The notes: generated by a model not told the origin, from the letters alone. Positions 25,925 through 34,941 are shown, counted from the stretch's first letter. The stretch: 64,000 nt of DNA from Flavobacterium sp. KACC 22761 (GCF_034058155.1 NZ_CP139148.1:1364001-1428000), one strand, 5' to 3'. Numbers and translations: made by a program.

Positions 25925-26693
25925 CGGCTTCTATTTTTTGAGTCAAAACAATAAATTCTTCAACGCTAAGCTGCTCGGGACGTTTATCAAAGATAGTGTC
26001 TTCTCGCAAATTATCAGATAAATTTAATGTTTTCAAACTGTTACGTAATGTTTTTCGTCTTTGCTGAAAAGCCGTTTTTACAACCGTAAAAAATAACTTT
26101 TCACCACAAGGAAGACTATAATCTTCCTTTCGGGTCATTTTCATCACACCCGACTTGACCTTGGGCGGAGGAATAAAAACATTTTCGTTTACAGTAAACA
26201 AATACTCAGTATCATAGAAAGCCTGTGATAGCACAGACAAGATTCCGTAGGTTTTTGATCCTTTTTTCTCGCAGATTCGCTCTGCAACTTCCTTTTGAAA
26301 CATTCCAGAAAATTCTGGAATTTGATCTCTGAACTCAAGTGTTCTAAAAACAATCTGAGAAGAGATGTTATAAGGAAAATTGCCAATAATGGCGAATTGT
26401 TTGTTTTCGTAAACCTGATTTATATTGTATTTCAGAAAGTCTTCTGAAATAATTTTGTCTTTTAATTTCGGATAATTCGCATCTAAATACGCTACAGATT
26501 CAGTATCGATCTCGATTACTCGTGTTGTAATTGGCTTATCAAGCAAGTATTTAGTAAGCACACCCATCCCTGGTCCTATTTCTAAAACCTCATCATATCC
26601 CTTTAAGCTCAAAGTATCGGCAATTGCTTTTGCGATGCTTTCGTCTTTAAGGAAATGCTGTCCTAAATGTTTTTTGGCTTTTACTTTTTCCAT
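25908..26693 (-). CDS. rsmA: 16S rRNA (adenine1518/1519-N6)-dimethyltransferase
   Basis: RsmA (KsgA) dimethylates two adjacent adenines near the 3-prime end of 16S rRNA during small-subunit maturation. The sequence has [20 protein letters not shown], the SAM-binding [16 protein letters not shown], and the catalytic [10 protein letters not shown] (NxPY type). A TTG at 26723 extends the frame but lies within a TAnnTTTG promoter element, so the ATG at 26693 is chosen, giving 261 residues. It overlaps mgtE by 17 bp. Confidence 0.96.
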   Translation of the reverse strand: MEKVKAKKHLGQHFLKDESIAKAIADTLSLKGYDEVLEIGPGMGVLTKYLLDKPITTRVIEIDTESVAYLDANYPKLKDKIISEDFLKYNINQVYENKQFAIIGNFPYNISSQIVFRTLEFRDQIPEFSGMFQKEVAERICEKKGSKTYGILSVLSQAFYDTEYLFTVNENVFIPPPKVKSGVMKMTRKEDYSLPCGEKLFFTVVKTAFQQRRKTLRNSLKTLNLSDNLREDTIFDKRPEQLSVEEFIVLTQKIEADGVQS

Positions 26694-26720
26694 TTTCTTA
26701 CCTGTTTTGCCACGAGGCTG

Positions 26721-26728
26721 CAAAAGTA
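26721..26728 (-). promoter_or_regulatory. -7 promoter element (TActTTTG) for rsmA-mgtE
   Basis: On the minus strand the octamer reads TACTTTTG, a full TAnnTTTG match, 27 bp upstream of the ATG at 26693. It overlaps a TTG that could be miscalled as the start codon. Confidence 0.6.
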
Positions 26729-26772
26729 TTCTTTTTGAAGCGAAGGGTCAAAGCTTATTTCACTTTTTTTGC

Positions 26773-26893
26773 CACGAAGGCACAAAGTCACAAAGCTTTA
26801 TATTCTTTTGCCACAAATTCCACAAATTATCACAAATTTTAAATCAAATAATCTGGGTAAATCCGTTTAATCAGCCAAATCTGCGGGCAATTC
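26773..26893. repeat. 8-bp-period CACAAAGN array and related short repeats
   Basis: Units CACGAAGG, CACAAAGT and CACAAAGC occupy 26773-26796 in exact 8-bp register. They are followed by a looser run of CCACAAATT-type units (about 26812-26840) and a segment with AATCTGCGGGCAA. No gene is present between rsmA and the DUF4286 gene. Confidence 0.65.
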
Positions 26894-26930
26894 TCTTTTC
26901 TGACAACTGAAAACCGAGACTGCGAGCTAA

Positions 26931-27242
26931 TCAATGCTCCGAAATAACCTCCAATTCCGTTCTGAACGAAAGCATTTTATCAGCAAATAATTCTAACGCT
27001 TCTCTATCAAACTTCGGTTGATCTTCCAGATAATATTTCTCCAACGTTTCTTTGCTGTCTGTTGTATATTGAACAGAATAGGTAATGCCACCCATTTCTT
27101 CTTCAACCAAAACCTTTACAATTCGTGCCGATGAAAATTTTTGCGTTGCCAGAATTTCTGGAATATGTTTTTCCTGCATCCATTTCAACCATTGGTCATG
27201 AGCGCTTTCGTGTATATTTGTGGTAATGTTGTAAATAATCAT
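26931..27242 (-). CDS. DUF4286-family protein
   Basis: The 103-residue protein matches DUF4286, a small Bacteroidota family: MIIYNITTNIHESAHDQWLKWMQEKHIPE, then SYSVQYTTDSKETLEKYYLED. The predicted fold is ferredoxin-like, with strand-helix-strand repeats. It has no signal peptide and no known function. It sits between the TPR gene and rsmA in the serS-TPR-DUF4286-rsmA-mgtE run, all on the minus strand. Repeat-bearing gaps suggest separate transcripts. Confidence 0.85.
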   Translation of the reverse strand: MIIYNITTNIHESAHDQWLKWMQEKHIPEILATQKFSSARIVKVLVEEEMGGITYSVQYTTDSKETLEKYYLEDQPKFDREALELFADKMLSFRTELEVISEH

Positions 27243-27254
27243 TTTTTAAAGATT

Positions 27255-27283
27255 CTGAGATTCTAAGGTACTAATATTCTAAG
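27255..27283. repeat. 8-bp-period CTAAGNNN array
   Basis: Units CTGAGATT, CTAAGGTA, CTAATATT and CTAAG follow in 8-bp register, 13 bp upstream of the DUF4286 start. This matches the arrays at 16144 and 58601. The rest of the 140-bp gap is AT-rich with no gene. Confidence 0.7.
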
Positions 27284-27382
27284 TTTTTTTACTTTGACTC
27301 TTCAACCGTTTTTGAATCATCACATTATTAATTCTTTTTGTTTATTCAAGAAATGGTTAAACAAATAACCGATTAAACCAAA

Positions 27383-29164
27383 TTATAGATTCTTATCTCC
27401 TCTTAATTCGCGGTATTTTTTTCTGGCATCAACAAAGTAAATACTGTCTTGATGATTGAAAATTACCTTTTCATACAAAGGTTTTGCTTTTTCGGTATCG
27501 TGAAGTTCATCGCTGTAAATTTCTGCTGAAAAAAACAGTGCTTCATCTACATAAATTCCATCTCCATGATGGTCTATAATCTGCTGATATTGGCTTAAAG
27601 CCGAATTATAATCTTTCAAGCTTTCGTATATTTTTCCTAAACGCAACATTGTAACAGCCTCGATTTCCTGACCTTTAAAGGTTTTCAAGATATTCTGAAA
27701 CTGCGCAATTGCTTCTGGTTTTTTATTCTGATAAATTAAAAAATCGCCTTTTGCAAATTGTTTCAATGCGGTTTGCGTCGAATCGGCAACGGTATTGTCG
27801 TTGATCAGCAAAAAATATTCAAGAGCGTCATTGGCAATCAATTGTGTATTTGCCGATTTTAATTCTTTAAACTGTTTTAAAGCCCATTCAAAATCGGCTT
27901 TATAATAACTTGTTTTTGCAGCTTTCAGACTTGCTTCATGTGCCATAACATCATTTTTCAAATCCAATTGAATCTGCGAATAATAAATGAGCGCCTGATT
28001 GAATTTTTCCTGTAAAAGCAAAATATCTGCCAATTCCATTTTAGCATCGGCTTGCTGATAATCGTTTAAATTGAGTTCCAAAGCATGTTTGACAATCGCA
28101 ATACCTTCTTCTGGATTTTTCAAATTAAAAGCAGCAAAATGCGCCTTAATCAACTGCAAAGATAGAGTAAAAGGAGTTGTTCCGTAAGTTGCAAGCAATT
28201 GTTGCAACTCAGCATCGATTGCCGGATAATCTTTTTCTTGTGCTTTATCAATTTTGATTTGCATCAAATAGCCATTTGACTGAATTAACAAATCCTGATC
28301 TTTAGTGTTTTGCAAAATAAAATTTAAGATTTCTGCGGCGGTTTCATCATCATCTTCATTCATTGCAAACTGACTTAGATTTACAATACTCGAAAGCGAT
28401 TCGGGCTCACGTTTGTAAATGGCTTTTTCTTGAATAAACGCTTTTCCAAATTCTTTCTGCTGCACATAAAACCAACTCAAATAATGATTCCAAAATACAT
28501 CTTGATCTTTTTGTGTTTTTAAAATCAAAGCTTTTCGCATGGCATCTTTGAAGGCAGTATTATCGGTTTCACCATTCATAAAACGCGATAATTGCGTCTG
28601 AATCAAATTTGCATTTTGCGGATTTTTATAGGATTCGGTCAACAAAAGATCAATCATCTCATCAGTTTTGCCCAATTGACCGTACAACATTCCAATTTGA
28701 AAATTAAAATTGTAATTCGGCTGAATCTGCATTGCGGTTTGATAGGCTTTTAAGGCATATTCCAACAATACTTTTTTCTCAAATGAATTCCCAATTCCGT
28801 AAACATCATTTGGGTTTGCTTTGATTTTTTCTATCGCTTGATCATAGTAATTTCTAGCTTTAGATTCGTTTTTCTGCAATTGGTAATTGTAGCCTAATTC
28901 CACCAAAAAAACACCTTGTTTGTATTTATTGTAACGATCCAAAATTGCTTTTTCCGCAACTTGAAATTGCTGCAATTGCTGATAGCAGTCAATCGTTCTT
29001 AAAAAATATTGGGTATTGGATGGCGCGCTGTTCAAAAGCTCTTCATAACTGACTTTTGCTTTTTCAAAATCGCCCTTATCGTAATAATATTGAGCCAATT
29101 GCTCATTTTGGGCAAAAGTAAAACCAGACCACAACAAAACGATATAGATAAAGATGTTTTTCAT
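27383..29164 (-). CDS. Exported tetratricopeptide-repeat protein
   Basis: The 593-residue protein begins with a signal peptide (MKNIFIYIVLLWSGFTFAQ) and is then almost wholly helical TPR repeats. Clear examples are LAQYYYDKGDFEKAKVSYEELL near the start, SKARNYYDQAIEKIK, and at the end MLRLGKIYESLKDYNSALSQYQQII and KAKPLYEKVIF. It probably acts in the periplasm or at the outer membrane as a scaffold. No enzymatic domain is present. It starts 105 bp after serS on the same strand. Confidence 0.9.
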   Translation of the reverse strand: MKNIFIYIVLLWSGFTFAQNEQLAQYYYDKGDFEKAKVSYEELLNSAPSNTQYFLRTIDCYQQLQQFQVAEKAILDRYNKYKQGVFLVELGYNYQLQKNESKARNYYDQAIEKIKANPNDVYGIGNSFEKKVLLEYALKAYQTAMQIQPNYNFNFQIGMLYGQLGKTDEMIDLLLTESYKNPQNANLIQTQLSRFMNGETDNTAFKDAMRKALILKTQKDQDVFWNHYLSWFYVQQKEFGKAFIQEKAIYKREPESLSSIVNLSQFAMNEDDDETAAEILNFILQNTKDQDLLIQSNGYLMQIKIDKAQEKDYPAIDAELQQLLATYGTTPFTLSLQLIKAHFAAFNLKNPEEGIAIVKHALELNLNDYQQADAKMELADILLLQEKFNQALIYYSQIQLDLKNDVMAHEASLKAAKTSYYKADFEWALKQFKELKSANTQLIANDALEYFLLINDNTVADSTQTALKQFAKGDFLIYQNKKPEAIAQFQNILKTFKGQEIEAVTMLRLGKIYESLKDYNSALSQYQQIIDHHGDGIYVDEALFFSAEIYSDELHDTEKAKPLYEKVIFNHQDSIYFVDARKKYRELRGDKNL

Positions 29165-29269
29165 ATTTCAGTTTTTAATTGTGGTATTTTATTCAGCCAC
29201 AGTTTGCAGTCTCGGTAATCGTTTAAATTAAACTGAACTGAGACTGCGACTGCAAACTATATACTAAAG

Positions 29270-30541
29270 TTAGTCAATTATGTCAAATCCGCAATAAGGA
29301 CGTAAAACTTCTGGAATTACGATTCCTTCTGGAGTTTGGTAATTTTCTAAAATTCCGGCCAAAACTCTAGGCAAAGCCAATGAACTTCCGTTCAAAGTGT
29401 GCGCCAATTGGTTTTTTCCGTCTTTGTCTTTGAAACGCAATTTCAAGCGATTTGCTTGGAACGTTTCGAAGTTAGAAACTGAACTAATTTCCAACCAACG
29501 ATCTTGTGCCGTAGAAAACACTTCAAAATCATACGTCAAAGCCGATGTAAATCCCATATCGCCTCCGCAAAGACGTAAAATTCTATACGGTAATTTCAAC
29601 TCTTGAAGAATATTTTTCACATGTTCTACCATTCCGTCCAAAGCTTCGTATGATTTTTCAGGATGCTCAATGCGCACGATTTCCACTTTGTCAAATTGGT
29701 GCAAACGGTTTAATCCACGAACATGCGCTCCATAAGAACCTGCTTCACGACGGAAACATGGCGTATAAGCGGTATGTAAAACTGGCAATTCGCTTTCGTT
29801 CAAAATAACATCGCGGAATAAATTTGTAACCGGAACCTCAGCCGTTGGAATCAAATATAAATCATCAACCGTTGCATGGTACATTTGCCCTTCTTTGTCT
29901 GGCAATTGTCCTGTTCCGTAACCTGAAGCTTCGTTTACCAAATGCGGCACTTGAACTTCATTGTATCCTGCAGCTGTATTTTTATCTAAAAAATAATTGA
30001 TTAAAGCACGTTGCAAACGAGCTCCTTTTCCTTTGTAAACCGGAAAACCAGCACCAGTTATTTTTACACCAAGCTCAAAATCTATAATATCATATTTCTT
30101 CACCAATTCCCAGTGCGGCTGTGCGCCTTCGTGCAAAACTGGAATATCGCCTTCTTGAAAAACATTCAAATTGTCATCTGGTGTTTTTCCTTCAGGAACA
30201 ATATCAGCAGGTAAATTTGGTAAAGTGTATAATTTATTTGTCAATTCAACTGCAAGAGCCTCGGCTTTTTCGCCAAGTTCTTTGCTTTTTTCTTTTAATG
30301 AAACTGTTTTTTCTTTTAAAATAGCCGCTTTAGATTTCTCGCCAGCTTTCATTAATTCGCCAATATCTTTGGATAATTTATTAGATTCAGATAAAACATT
30401 GTCTAATTCTACTTGCGCAGCACGACGGTTTTCATCTAATTGCACCACCTCTTCAACAACGCTTTTAGCATCGATATTTCGTTTTGCTAAAGCCTTGATT
30501 ACTTTCTCTTGATTCTCTCTAATAAATGCGATTTGTAACAT
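29270..30541 (-). CDS. serS: Seryl-tRNA synthetase
   Basis: SerS charges tRNA-Ser in the cytosol. The 423-residue class II enzyme has the N-terminal antiparallel coiled coil (about residues 25-110) that grips the long variable arm of tRNA-Ser. The catalytic core carries TAEVPVTNLF, motif 2 YTPCFRREAGSYGAHVRGLNRLHQFDKVE, and motif 3 NGSSLALPRVLAGILENYQ. Length and motifs are complete. Confidence 0.97.
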   Translation of the reverse strand: MLQIAFIRENQEKVIKALAKRNIDAKSVVEEVVQLDENRRAAQVELDNVLSESNKLSKDIGELMKAGEKSKAAILKEKTVSLKEKSKELGEKAEALAVELTNKLYTLPNLPADIVPEGKTPDDNLNVFQEGDIPVLHEGAQPHWELVKKYDIIDFELGVKITGAGFPVYKGKGARLQRALINYFLDKNTAAGYNEVQVPHLVNEASGYGTGQLPDKEGQMYHATVDDLYLIPTAEVPVTNLFRDVILNESELPVLHTAYTPCFRREAGSYGAHVRGLNRLHQFDKVEIVRIEHPEKSYEALDGMVEHVKNILQELKLPYRILRLCGGDMGFTSALTYDFEVFSTAQDRWLEISSVSNFETFQANRLKLRFKDKDGKNQLAHTLNGSSLALPRVLAGILENYQTPEGIVIPEVLRPYCGFDIID

Positions 30542-30734
30542 AGCTTGTTTTTTATAACTATTGTATTTTTTATAACGGAAGCAAATTTAAGGAAATGTTT
30601 CCTAAGAATAAGACAAAGTTTATCGGGAAAAAAGTTATTTCACCACGACACACTAAGATTTCACAGAGATCCGCAAAGAAATTCGAAAAACTTTTCGAAT
30701 CTGTGGAACCTTTGCGAGACTTTGTGGCATAAAA

Positions 30735-30765
30735 AAACGGAAACAACTTTAAGCCATTTCCGTTT
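30735..30765 (-). terminator. Hairpin terminator after the small lipoprotein gene
   Basis: Arms AAACGGAAA (30735-30743) and TTTCCGTTT (30757-30765) form a 9-bp stem. On the minus strand it is followed by a T run. It lies 34 bp past the stop at 30799. The sequence between it and serS (about 30637-30730) is a repeat-like stretch with CCGCAAAG and CCTTTGCG parts around TTCGAAAAACTTTTCGAA. Confidence 0.6.
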
Positions 30766-30798
30766 AGCGCTAAATTCTTTGATTTAGAATTTGAATAT

Positions 30799-31218
30799 TT
30801 ATCTCGTGTAAACCGTGATTACACCACTAGCATCTCTAAGCTTAAGTTCCTTAAGAGTCAAGTTTACAATATCTTGGGTTTTGCTTACACCATTTACAAC
30901 GGTAGTTAAATTATTGTGTGATCTTGAATAAATTCCTGATTGAACGGTTAATGCACAAGCACTTACAACAGAACTATAATCTCCCATATTAACTGTGTTG
31001 TCTAATTTTAATTCCATATAATCACTATTGCATCCACTTTGATTTTCTGGTGCGTCAGTCAAAGTTTCAGTCCCATTTATTACAGTTCCTTTTTTGCTTA
31101 AATCCCATTTGCCCTCTAATGGAATTAGTGTTTCCCCTTCGTTGTCGTCGCTACTGCACGACACAGTTGATAATCCGATGCATAATAATAATCCGAATAA
31201 TATACGTTTAGTTTTGAT
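30799..31218 (-). CDS. Small lipocalin-like lipoprotein with apparent ATC start
   Basis: The mature part (CSSDDNEGETLIPLEGKWDLSKKG... LTLKELKLRD) resembles small lipocalin-like lipoproteins: a GKW start, short strands, and one Cys pair (SGCNSD and SACAL). The frame extends upstream of the GTG at 31164 through a good signal peptide (KTKRILFGLLLCIGLSTVSC). The codon where ATG is expected reads ATC at 31216-31218, and no ATG, GTG or TTG lies in frame upstream. I place the start there, giving 139 residues with the lipid Cys at 21. The acidic residues after the Cys fit the Bacteroidota surface-export signal. It could instead be a start-codon mutation or a sequencing error. Confidence 0.6.
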   Translation of the reverse strand: MKTKRILFGLLLCIGLSTVSCSSDDNEGETLIPLEGKWDLSKKGTVINGTETLTDAPENQSGCNSDYMELKLDNTVNMGDYSSVVSACALTVQSGIYSRSHNNLTTVVNGVSKTQDIVNLTLKELKLRDASGVITVYTR

Positions 31219-31412
31219 GTTTCTTTTCTTTAAAATTAATACTGCTAAATTAATTTTAAAGCTTTGCGAATTTGTTACATAACTTGACTTAACGTTTATA
31301 TAATTTCTAGAAATTCGTAAGTAAATTCACAAACATTGCTTAAAACCCAAAAGATTAAAAATCAGCAAAATGAAAAATTATATTAAAAGATAACTTACTA
31401 AAATAATTCTGA

Positions 31413-31420
31413 TATATTTG
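31413..31420 (+). promoter_or_regulatory. -7 promoter element (TAtaTTTG)
   Basis: TATATTTG lies 30 bp before the ATG at 31451 and fits TAnnTTTG. The gap from 31219 to this element holds no other feature that I recognise. Confidence 0.55.
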
Positions 31421-31450
31421 TTTTAACACTAATTTATAATGATTATGCTT

Positions 31451-31933
31451 ATGAAAAAAATTACTTTACTACTCTTATTATTCGTTTCTGTAGTATTTAC
31501 TGGTTGCGGTGAACAAACTACCACCAGTTACAACAACCAAATTGTTGAAGCGCATAAAAAACTTTTCGATGCAAACGATGCATTTTTAAGCGGCAGTTTA
31601 AATTTTATTGGAAAACCAGAATCAAAAAAAGAATTCCTGAAATTAATTGCTTCAACTAGAAACAAACTTGTAGCTGCACAAAAACCCGTTAATCTCTTAA
31701 TCCCCATGAATACCGATCATGGTCTTAGAAAAACAATGTTAGACATGTTTGACCTTAGCATTGCGACAATGGATGGTTTTGAAGCCAACATAGACATGCT
31801 TACAACAAAAAACAATGAAGAAAAAGCAGCTACAATGATGCAAGGTGCTTTTAGCGGTTTATTAGACCTTGACAAAGAAATTAAAGCAATTCAAGTAGAA
31901 TATGCAGATGCTAACAATGCTCAATTAAGATAA
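31451..31933 (+). CDS. Small helical lipoprotein of unknown function
   Basis: The protein is about 160 residues. The signal MKKITLLLLLFVSVVFTGC puts the lipid anchor at Cys19. The rest is predicted to be mainly helical (NNQIVEAHKKLFDANDAFLSG, KKEFLKLIASTRNKLV, RKTMLDMFDLSIATMDGFEANID), like a periplasmic four-helix protein. I recognise no family. The start at 31451 is preferred over the ATG at 31439, because it gives a standard signal peptide. Confidence 0.75.
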   Translation: MKKITLLLLLFVSVVFTGCGEQTTTSYNNQIVEAHKKLFDANDAFLSGSLNFIGKPESKKEFLKLIASTRNKLVAAQKPVNLLIPMNTDHGLRKTMLDMFDLSIATMDGFEANIDMLTTKNNEEKAATMMQGAFSGLLDLDKEIKAIQVEYADANNAQLR

Positions 31934-31947
31934 AATCTTAATTGGGC
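31919..31947 (+). terminator. Hairpin overlapping the stop codon
   Basis: GCTCAATTAAGAT (31919-31931) pairs with ATCTTAATTGGGC (31935-31947) over 13 bp with one G-T pair. The stop codon is in the loop region. A U-tract is weak, so its role as a terminator is uncertain. Confidence 0.4.
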
Positions 31948-32085
31948 ATTTGTCCTTCTTTATTAAAACCCTTTATTTTCTACCGATAATGTTTTCAATT
32001 CATTTGCTTTAAAAAGGCGCTTTTGCCCGAGGTTAATCAAAACCTTTGTCACTTTGCTCCTCTGAATCTTTGAACCTTAAAAAAA

Positions 32086-32781
32086 CTAAGCTCGCTTAAT
32101 TTCGTGCCCAACAAATTCTTCCAAAACCGCAAACATATCATCAACCGGAAGCGCTTCAAAATCAGGATGCGATTTTAAGAAATTTGCATTCAGCTCAACC
32201 AAGTTTTCTTCCAATTCAAAAAAAGCATTATTGTTAAAAGAATCCCGAATTGGGTTTGCGCCTTCAAATTTTCCTTTCAAAAACTTATCAAGTTTGATAT
32301 TGCTTGTAATTCTGACTTTCTTGCTTTGTTCCAAAAACAATTCCAAATGCTTTTCGGCGCCAATTAACGCCAGACCTTCTTCAATCAATTCGTTCAAATC
32401 CTTATTCCAACCTGAATTATGCACAAATTGCGCAAAATTTCCCTGTGTATATTGCGACCAATAATAATCTAAGTAATAACTTGTCAACGCATCTTCATGA
32501 ATAAATTCGTCGTCGACGCCTTCCTCGCGCATCAAATTGATCACCGAAATATTAGAATGAATCACATCCTGCGGATTTTCACTATTCATTGCTGTTTCTG
32601 AAACTAATATTCTCCCAAATTCTTCCATTTCTATATCAATGTTTTGATTTGATTTTGCCACTATTTCTTTCAAACGAAGTTTTTGCGCTTCCTTCTCTTC
32701 ACGAAGTTTCGCTTTCTTTCTGTTTAACAATTTAGTATGCAAAGCCTTGTTTTTCGTATTTTTTTCTGGTCCTTTTGCCAT
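32086..32781 (-). CDS. DMP19-like (DUF4375) protein with basic N-terminal tail
   Basis: The first 45 residues are strongly basic (KNKALHTKLLNRKKAKLREEKEAQKLRLKE), and the rest is acidic and helical. The segment YYLDYYWSQYTQGNFAQFVHNSGW followed by LIEEGLALIGAEKHLELF matches the DUF4375 fold of the DNA-mimic protein DMP19, where the family has NGGFxQFxxN. DMP19 neutralises a repressor by imitating DNA. Whether that applies here is not known, and the basic tail is unlike DMP19. It stands alone on the minus strand. Confidence 0.7.
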   Translation of the reverse strand: MAKGPEKNTKNKALHTKLLNRKKAKLREEKEAQKLRLKEIVAKSNQNIDIEMEEFGRILVSETAMNSENPQDVIHSNISVINLMREEGVDDEFIHEDALTSYYLDYYWSQYTQGNFAQFVHNSGWNKDLNELIEEGLALIGAEKHLELFLEQSKKVRITSNIKLDKFLKGKFEGANPIRDSFNNNAFFELEENLVELNANFLKSHPDFEALPVDDMFAVLEEFVGHEIKRA

Positions 32782-32871
32782 GATTTTTCTTCTTTTATCG
32801 TATAAATACTAAAGAATCGTTTTGCAAATTTCGGAGAAATATCAATATGTTTCCCGAATATTTTTTTTGGC

Positions 32872-33010
32872 GTTTCCCGCCGATCGGCGGGTCGGGCTAT
32901 CCGCTTCAAGTCCTCGCACTTCCTTCGTCAGGCTGTGGGCTTTTCACTGCAAATGAAATTCACTGAACTCCACTAAAAAATAAATATATTGTGAAGTAAT
33001 CCCTAACGCA
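32872..33010. repeat. GC-rich mosaic repeat fragment in a 371-bp gap
   Basis: The gap 32782-33152 holds no gene. Its middle, 32872-32950, is much richer in GC than its surroundings: CCCGCCGATCGGCGGGTCGGGC, then CTATCCGCTTCAAGTC, CTTCCTTCGTCAGG and CTGTGGGCTTTTCACTGC. I recognise this as a fragment of a dispersed Bacteroidota repeat, which usually ends in AATCCCTAACGC. That tail appears at about 33000-33010 after AT-rich DNA, as if the element had been interrupted. CCCGCCGATCGGCGGG is itself a palindrome. Confidence 0.55.
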
Positions 33011-33152
33011 ATCTCGGTTTCGTAAGAAAAAATCATATTTTCAAGTTTCTTTTAAAAACATTAAAATTGCAACTCAACCATTTCACAAAAACGCTATCTG
33101 TTTAATTAATAAAACATTACAATTTATTTTTTAACCTAATAAAACCAAAACC

Positions 33153-33602
33153 ATGAAAAGGCTAATCTTATTTTTAAGCTTTGTGTTAACATGTGCAAGT
33201 TGCAGCAACGACAATGATGACGGATCAAATATTGCGTTTACAACAATTATTCAAACCGATCATTACGGCGGAACGTCAGGAACAATCCCACAATCCAATT
33301 TAGTAATCACCAACCAAACCGATTGGAATAATTTACAAGAAAAGCTGAATATCTTAACACTCGCTATATATACATCTCCTGATATGAATGTCGATTTTAC
33401 AAAACAACAAGTTATTGCGGTTTTTGACCAAGTTAGAAATTCAGGCGGTTATTCTATCGATATTACCAAGATTACACAATCCAACAACCTGATAACGGTT
33501 AAAGTCGAACAATTAAAAAAAGGCGATTTAACATCGGTAATTACACAGCCTTTTCATATTGTGAAAATGGCCAAATCGAGCAAACCAGTGGTTTTTAAAT
33601 AA
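33153..33602 (+). CDS. PrcB-like lipoprotein
   Basis: The 149-residue protein has a lipoprotein signal with Cys17 (LTCASCSNDNDD). The acidic residues after Cys suggest surface export. The C-terminal domain matches the PrcB C-terminal (protease complex subunit) pattern: VIAVFDQVRNSGGYSIDITKI, then ITVKVEQLKKGD and SVITQPFHIVKM. PrcB proteins assist spirochaete dentilisin-type proteases. In Flavobacterium the partner is unknown, and none lies nearby. It is transcribed alone. Confidence 0.8.
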   Translation: MKRLILFLSFVLTCASCSNDNDDGSNIAFTTIIQTDHYGGTSGTIPQSNLVITNQTDWNNLQEKLNILTLAIYTSPDMNVDFTKQQVIAVFDQVRNSGGYSIDITKITQSNNLITVKVEQLKKGDLTSVITQPFHIVKMAKSSKPVVFK

Positions 33603-33708
33603 GCCACTTTTTATATTCTTTGAGAAATTTCAAATACAAAATCCAGTCAAATTTGGTTTCAATTTCTATTATTTATAATACATTTACAGATAATAACATT
33701 TGAAAACA

Positions 33709-34191
33709 ATGGAATTATTTCATAATAATTGCAAAATCAAAATCACCGAGGAAAAAATTGAATGTGACTATTTATACCAAGGATATAAAGAAATAAAGTG
33801 GAAAATATCTTTAGCAGAAAATTTAATCTATCAATTCAACTCAAAAGAAACAATTCTTATTCCAGAAGAAATCAAAGAATTTCAATTTGAAATAGAAGAA
33901 AGATCACGCGCTGTCATTCAAGAAGCAGTAATTTATTATTTAAAAAAGAATGCATTTGAACCCGTAGAATTTTTCAGATTTTGTGCTCTTGAGGAAACAA
34001 AACTAACCAGTCAAACAAAATCATATGAATTCGCAAATGAAATATTAAAAGTTATTGCTGCTAAATATAATATTCCGTTCTCGTTCAAACAGTATGTGGA
34101 AACAAAGAATAAAAGAAGAGCTTTATCAAATTTTCTTTCAATACTATTTATAACCATTATAATCGTTACAATATACAATTACTTCAACTAA
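33709..34191 (+). CDS. Unassigned protein with C-terminal membrane helix
   Basis: A protein of about 160 residues. The N-terminal half has short strands (NNCKIKITEEKIECDYLYQGYKEIKWKI), a middle helical part has a VIQEAVIYYLKKN segment, and a single C-terminal helix (FLSILFITIIIVTIYNYF) would anchor it by its tail in the membrane. I recognise no family. A TTG at 33700 gives three more residues, but the ATG at 33709 is preferred. The YdeI-family gene follows 9 bp after its stop, so the two are probably cotranscribed. Confidence 0.65.
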   Translation: MELFHNNCKIKITEEKIECDYLYQGYKEIKWKISLAENLIYQFNSKETILIPEEIKEFQFEIEERSRAVIQEAVIYYLKKNAFEPVEFFRFCALEETKLTSQTKSYEFANEILKVIAAKYNIPFSFKQYVETKNKRRALSNFLSILFITIIIVTIYNYFN

Positions 34192-34200
34192 ATCGTAAAA

Positions 34201-34758
34201 ATGACCCCGACTTTCTTCTCCACTCAAGAAAAATTCAGAGCATGGCTAGAAAAGCATCATGAAAAAGAAACAGAACTTTTGGTAGGTTTCTACAAAGTGA
34301 AAAGCAAAAAACCATGCATGACTTGGTCAGAATCTGTAGATCAAGCGCTTTGTTTTGGTTGGATCGATGGCGTCCGAAAATCAATTGACGAAGAAAGTTA
34401 TAGCATCCGGTTTACGCCAAGGAAAAAATCAAGCATTTGGAGCGCCATCAACATCAAAAAAGTTGAAGACCTCACAAAAGCCGGACTCATGAAAGAAGCC
34501 GGAATAAAAGCTTTTGAATTTAAATCAGAACAAAGAACCAAAATTTACTCGCATGAAAAAGAAGCCTACGTTCTTGATCCAGATTTAGAAAAACAATTCA
34601 AGGCCAATAAAGTAGCATGGGAATATTTCAACAATCAGGCTCCATCCTACAAAAAAGTAATAATTCACGTGATTATGTCAGCCAAACAAGAAAAAACCAG
34701 AATTGCGAGATTGGAAAAAGCAATAAAATTTAGTGCCGAAGGAAAACGAATGTTGTAA
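34201..34758 (+). CDS. YdeI/OmpD-associated family protein
   Basis: The 185-residue protein matches the YdeI/OmpD-associated ('bacteriocin-protection') family: FRAWLEKHHEKETELLVGFYKV, the TWSESVDQALCFGWIDGVRKSID core, YSIRFTPRKKSSIWSAIN, and the C-terminal VAWEYFNNQAPSYKKVIIHVIMSAKQEKTRIARLEKAI region. The family is implicated in resistance to peptides in some bacteria; the biochemical role is not established. It is likely in an operon with the preceding small gene. Confidence 0.9.
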   Translation: MTPTFFSTQEKFRAWLEKHHEKETELLVGFYKVKSKKPCMTWSESVDQALCFGWIDGVRKSIDEESYSIRFTPRKKSSIWSAINIKKVEDLTKAGLMKEAGIKAFEFKSEQRTKIYSHEKEAYVLDPDLEKQFKANKVAWEYFNNQAPSYKKVIIHVIMSAKQEKTRIARLEKAIKFSAEGKRML

Positions 34759-34759
34759 A

Positions 34760-34939
34760 TTGGCTCAAAAAATAAAATTGACAACAAGAAAAACCCAAAA
34801 GAAAATAAATTACAAAAGTAAAGGACTAAGTTTTACTAATTATTTCGTAATACTCGGAATCTCGGCGTTCCTTTTTATTATGTATATTTTTTATCGAATG
34901 TACATTTCAGAAAGACATCTGGTCTCAATTGCTTTTTAG
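34760..34939 (+). CDS. Possible 59-residue single-helix membrane protein (TTG start)
   Basis: A TTG directly after the YdeI stop opens a frame of 59 codons: a basic N-terminus (KLTTRKTQKKINYKSKG), one membrane helix (NYFVILGISAFLFIMYIFY) and a short tail. There is no ATG. It might be a real small membrane protein, or the N-terminal part of the following gene separated by a frameshift. Evidence is limited to composition and position. Confidence 0.4.
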   Translation: MAQKIKLTTRKTQKKINYKSKGLSFTNYFVILGISAFLFIMYIFYRMYISERHLVSIAF

Positions 34940-34941
34940 CG

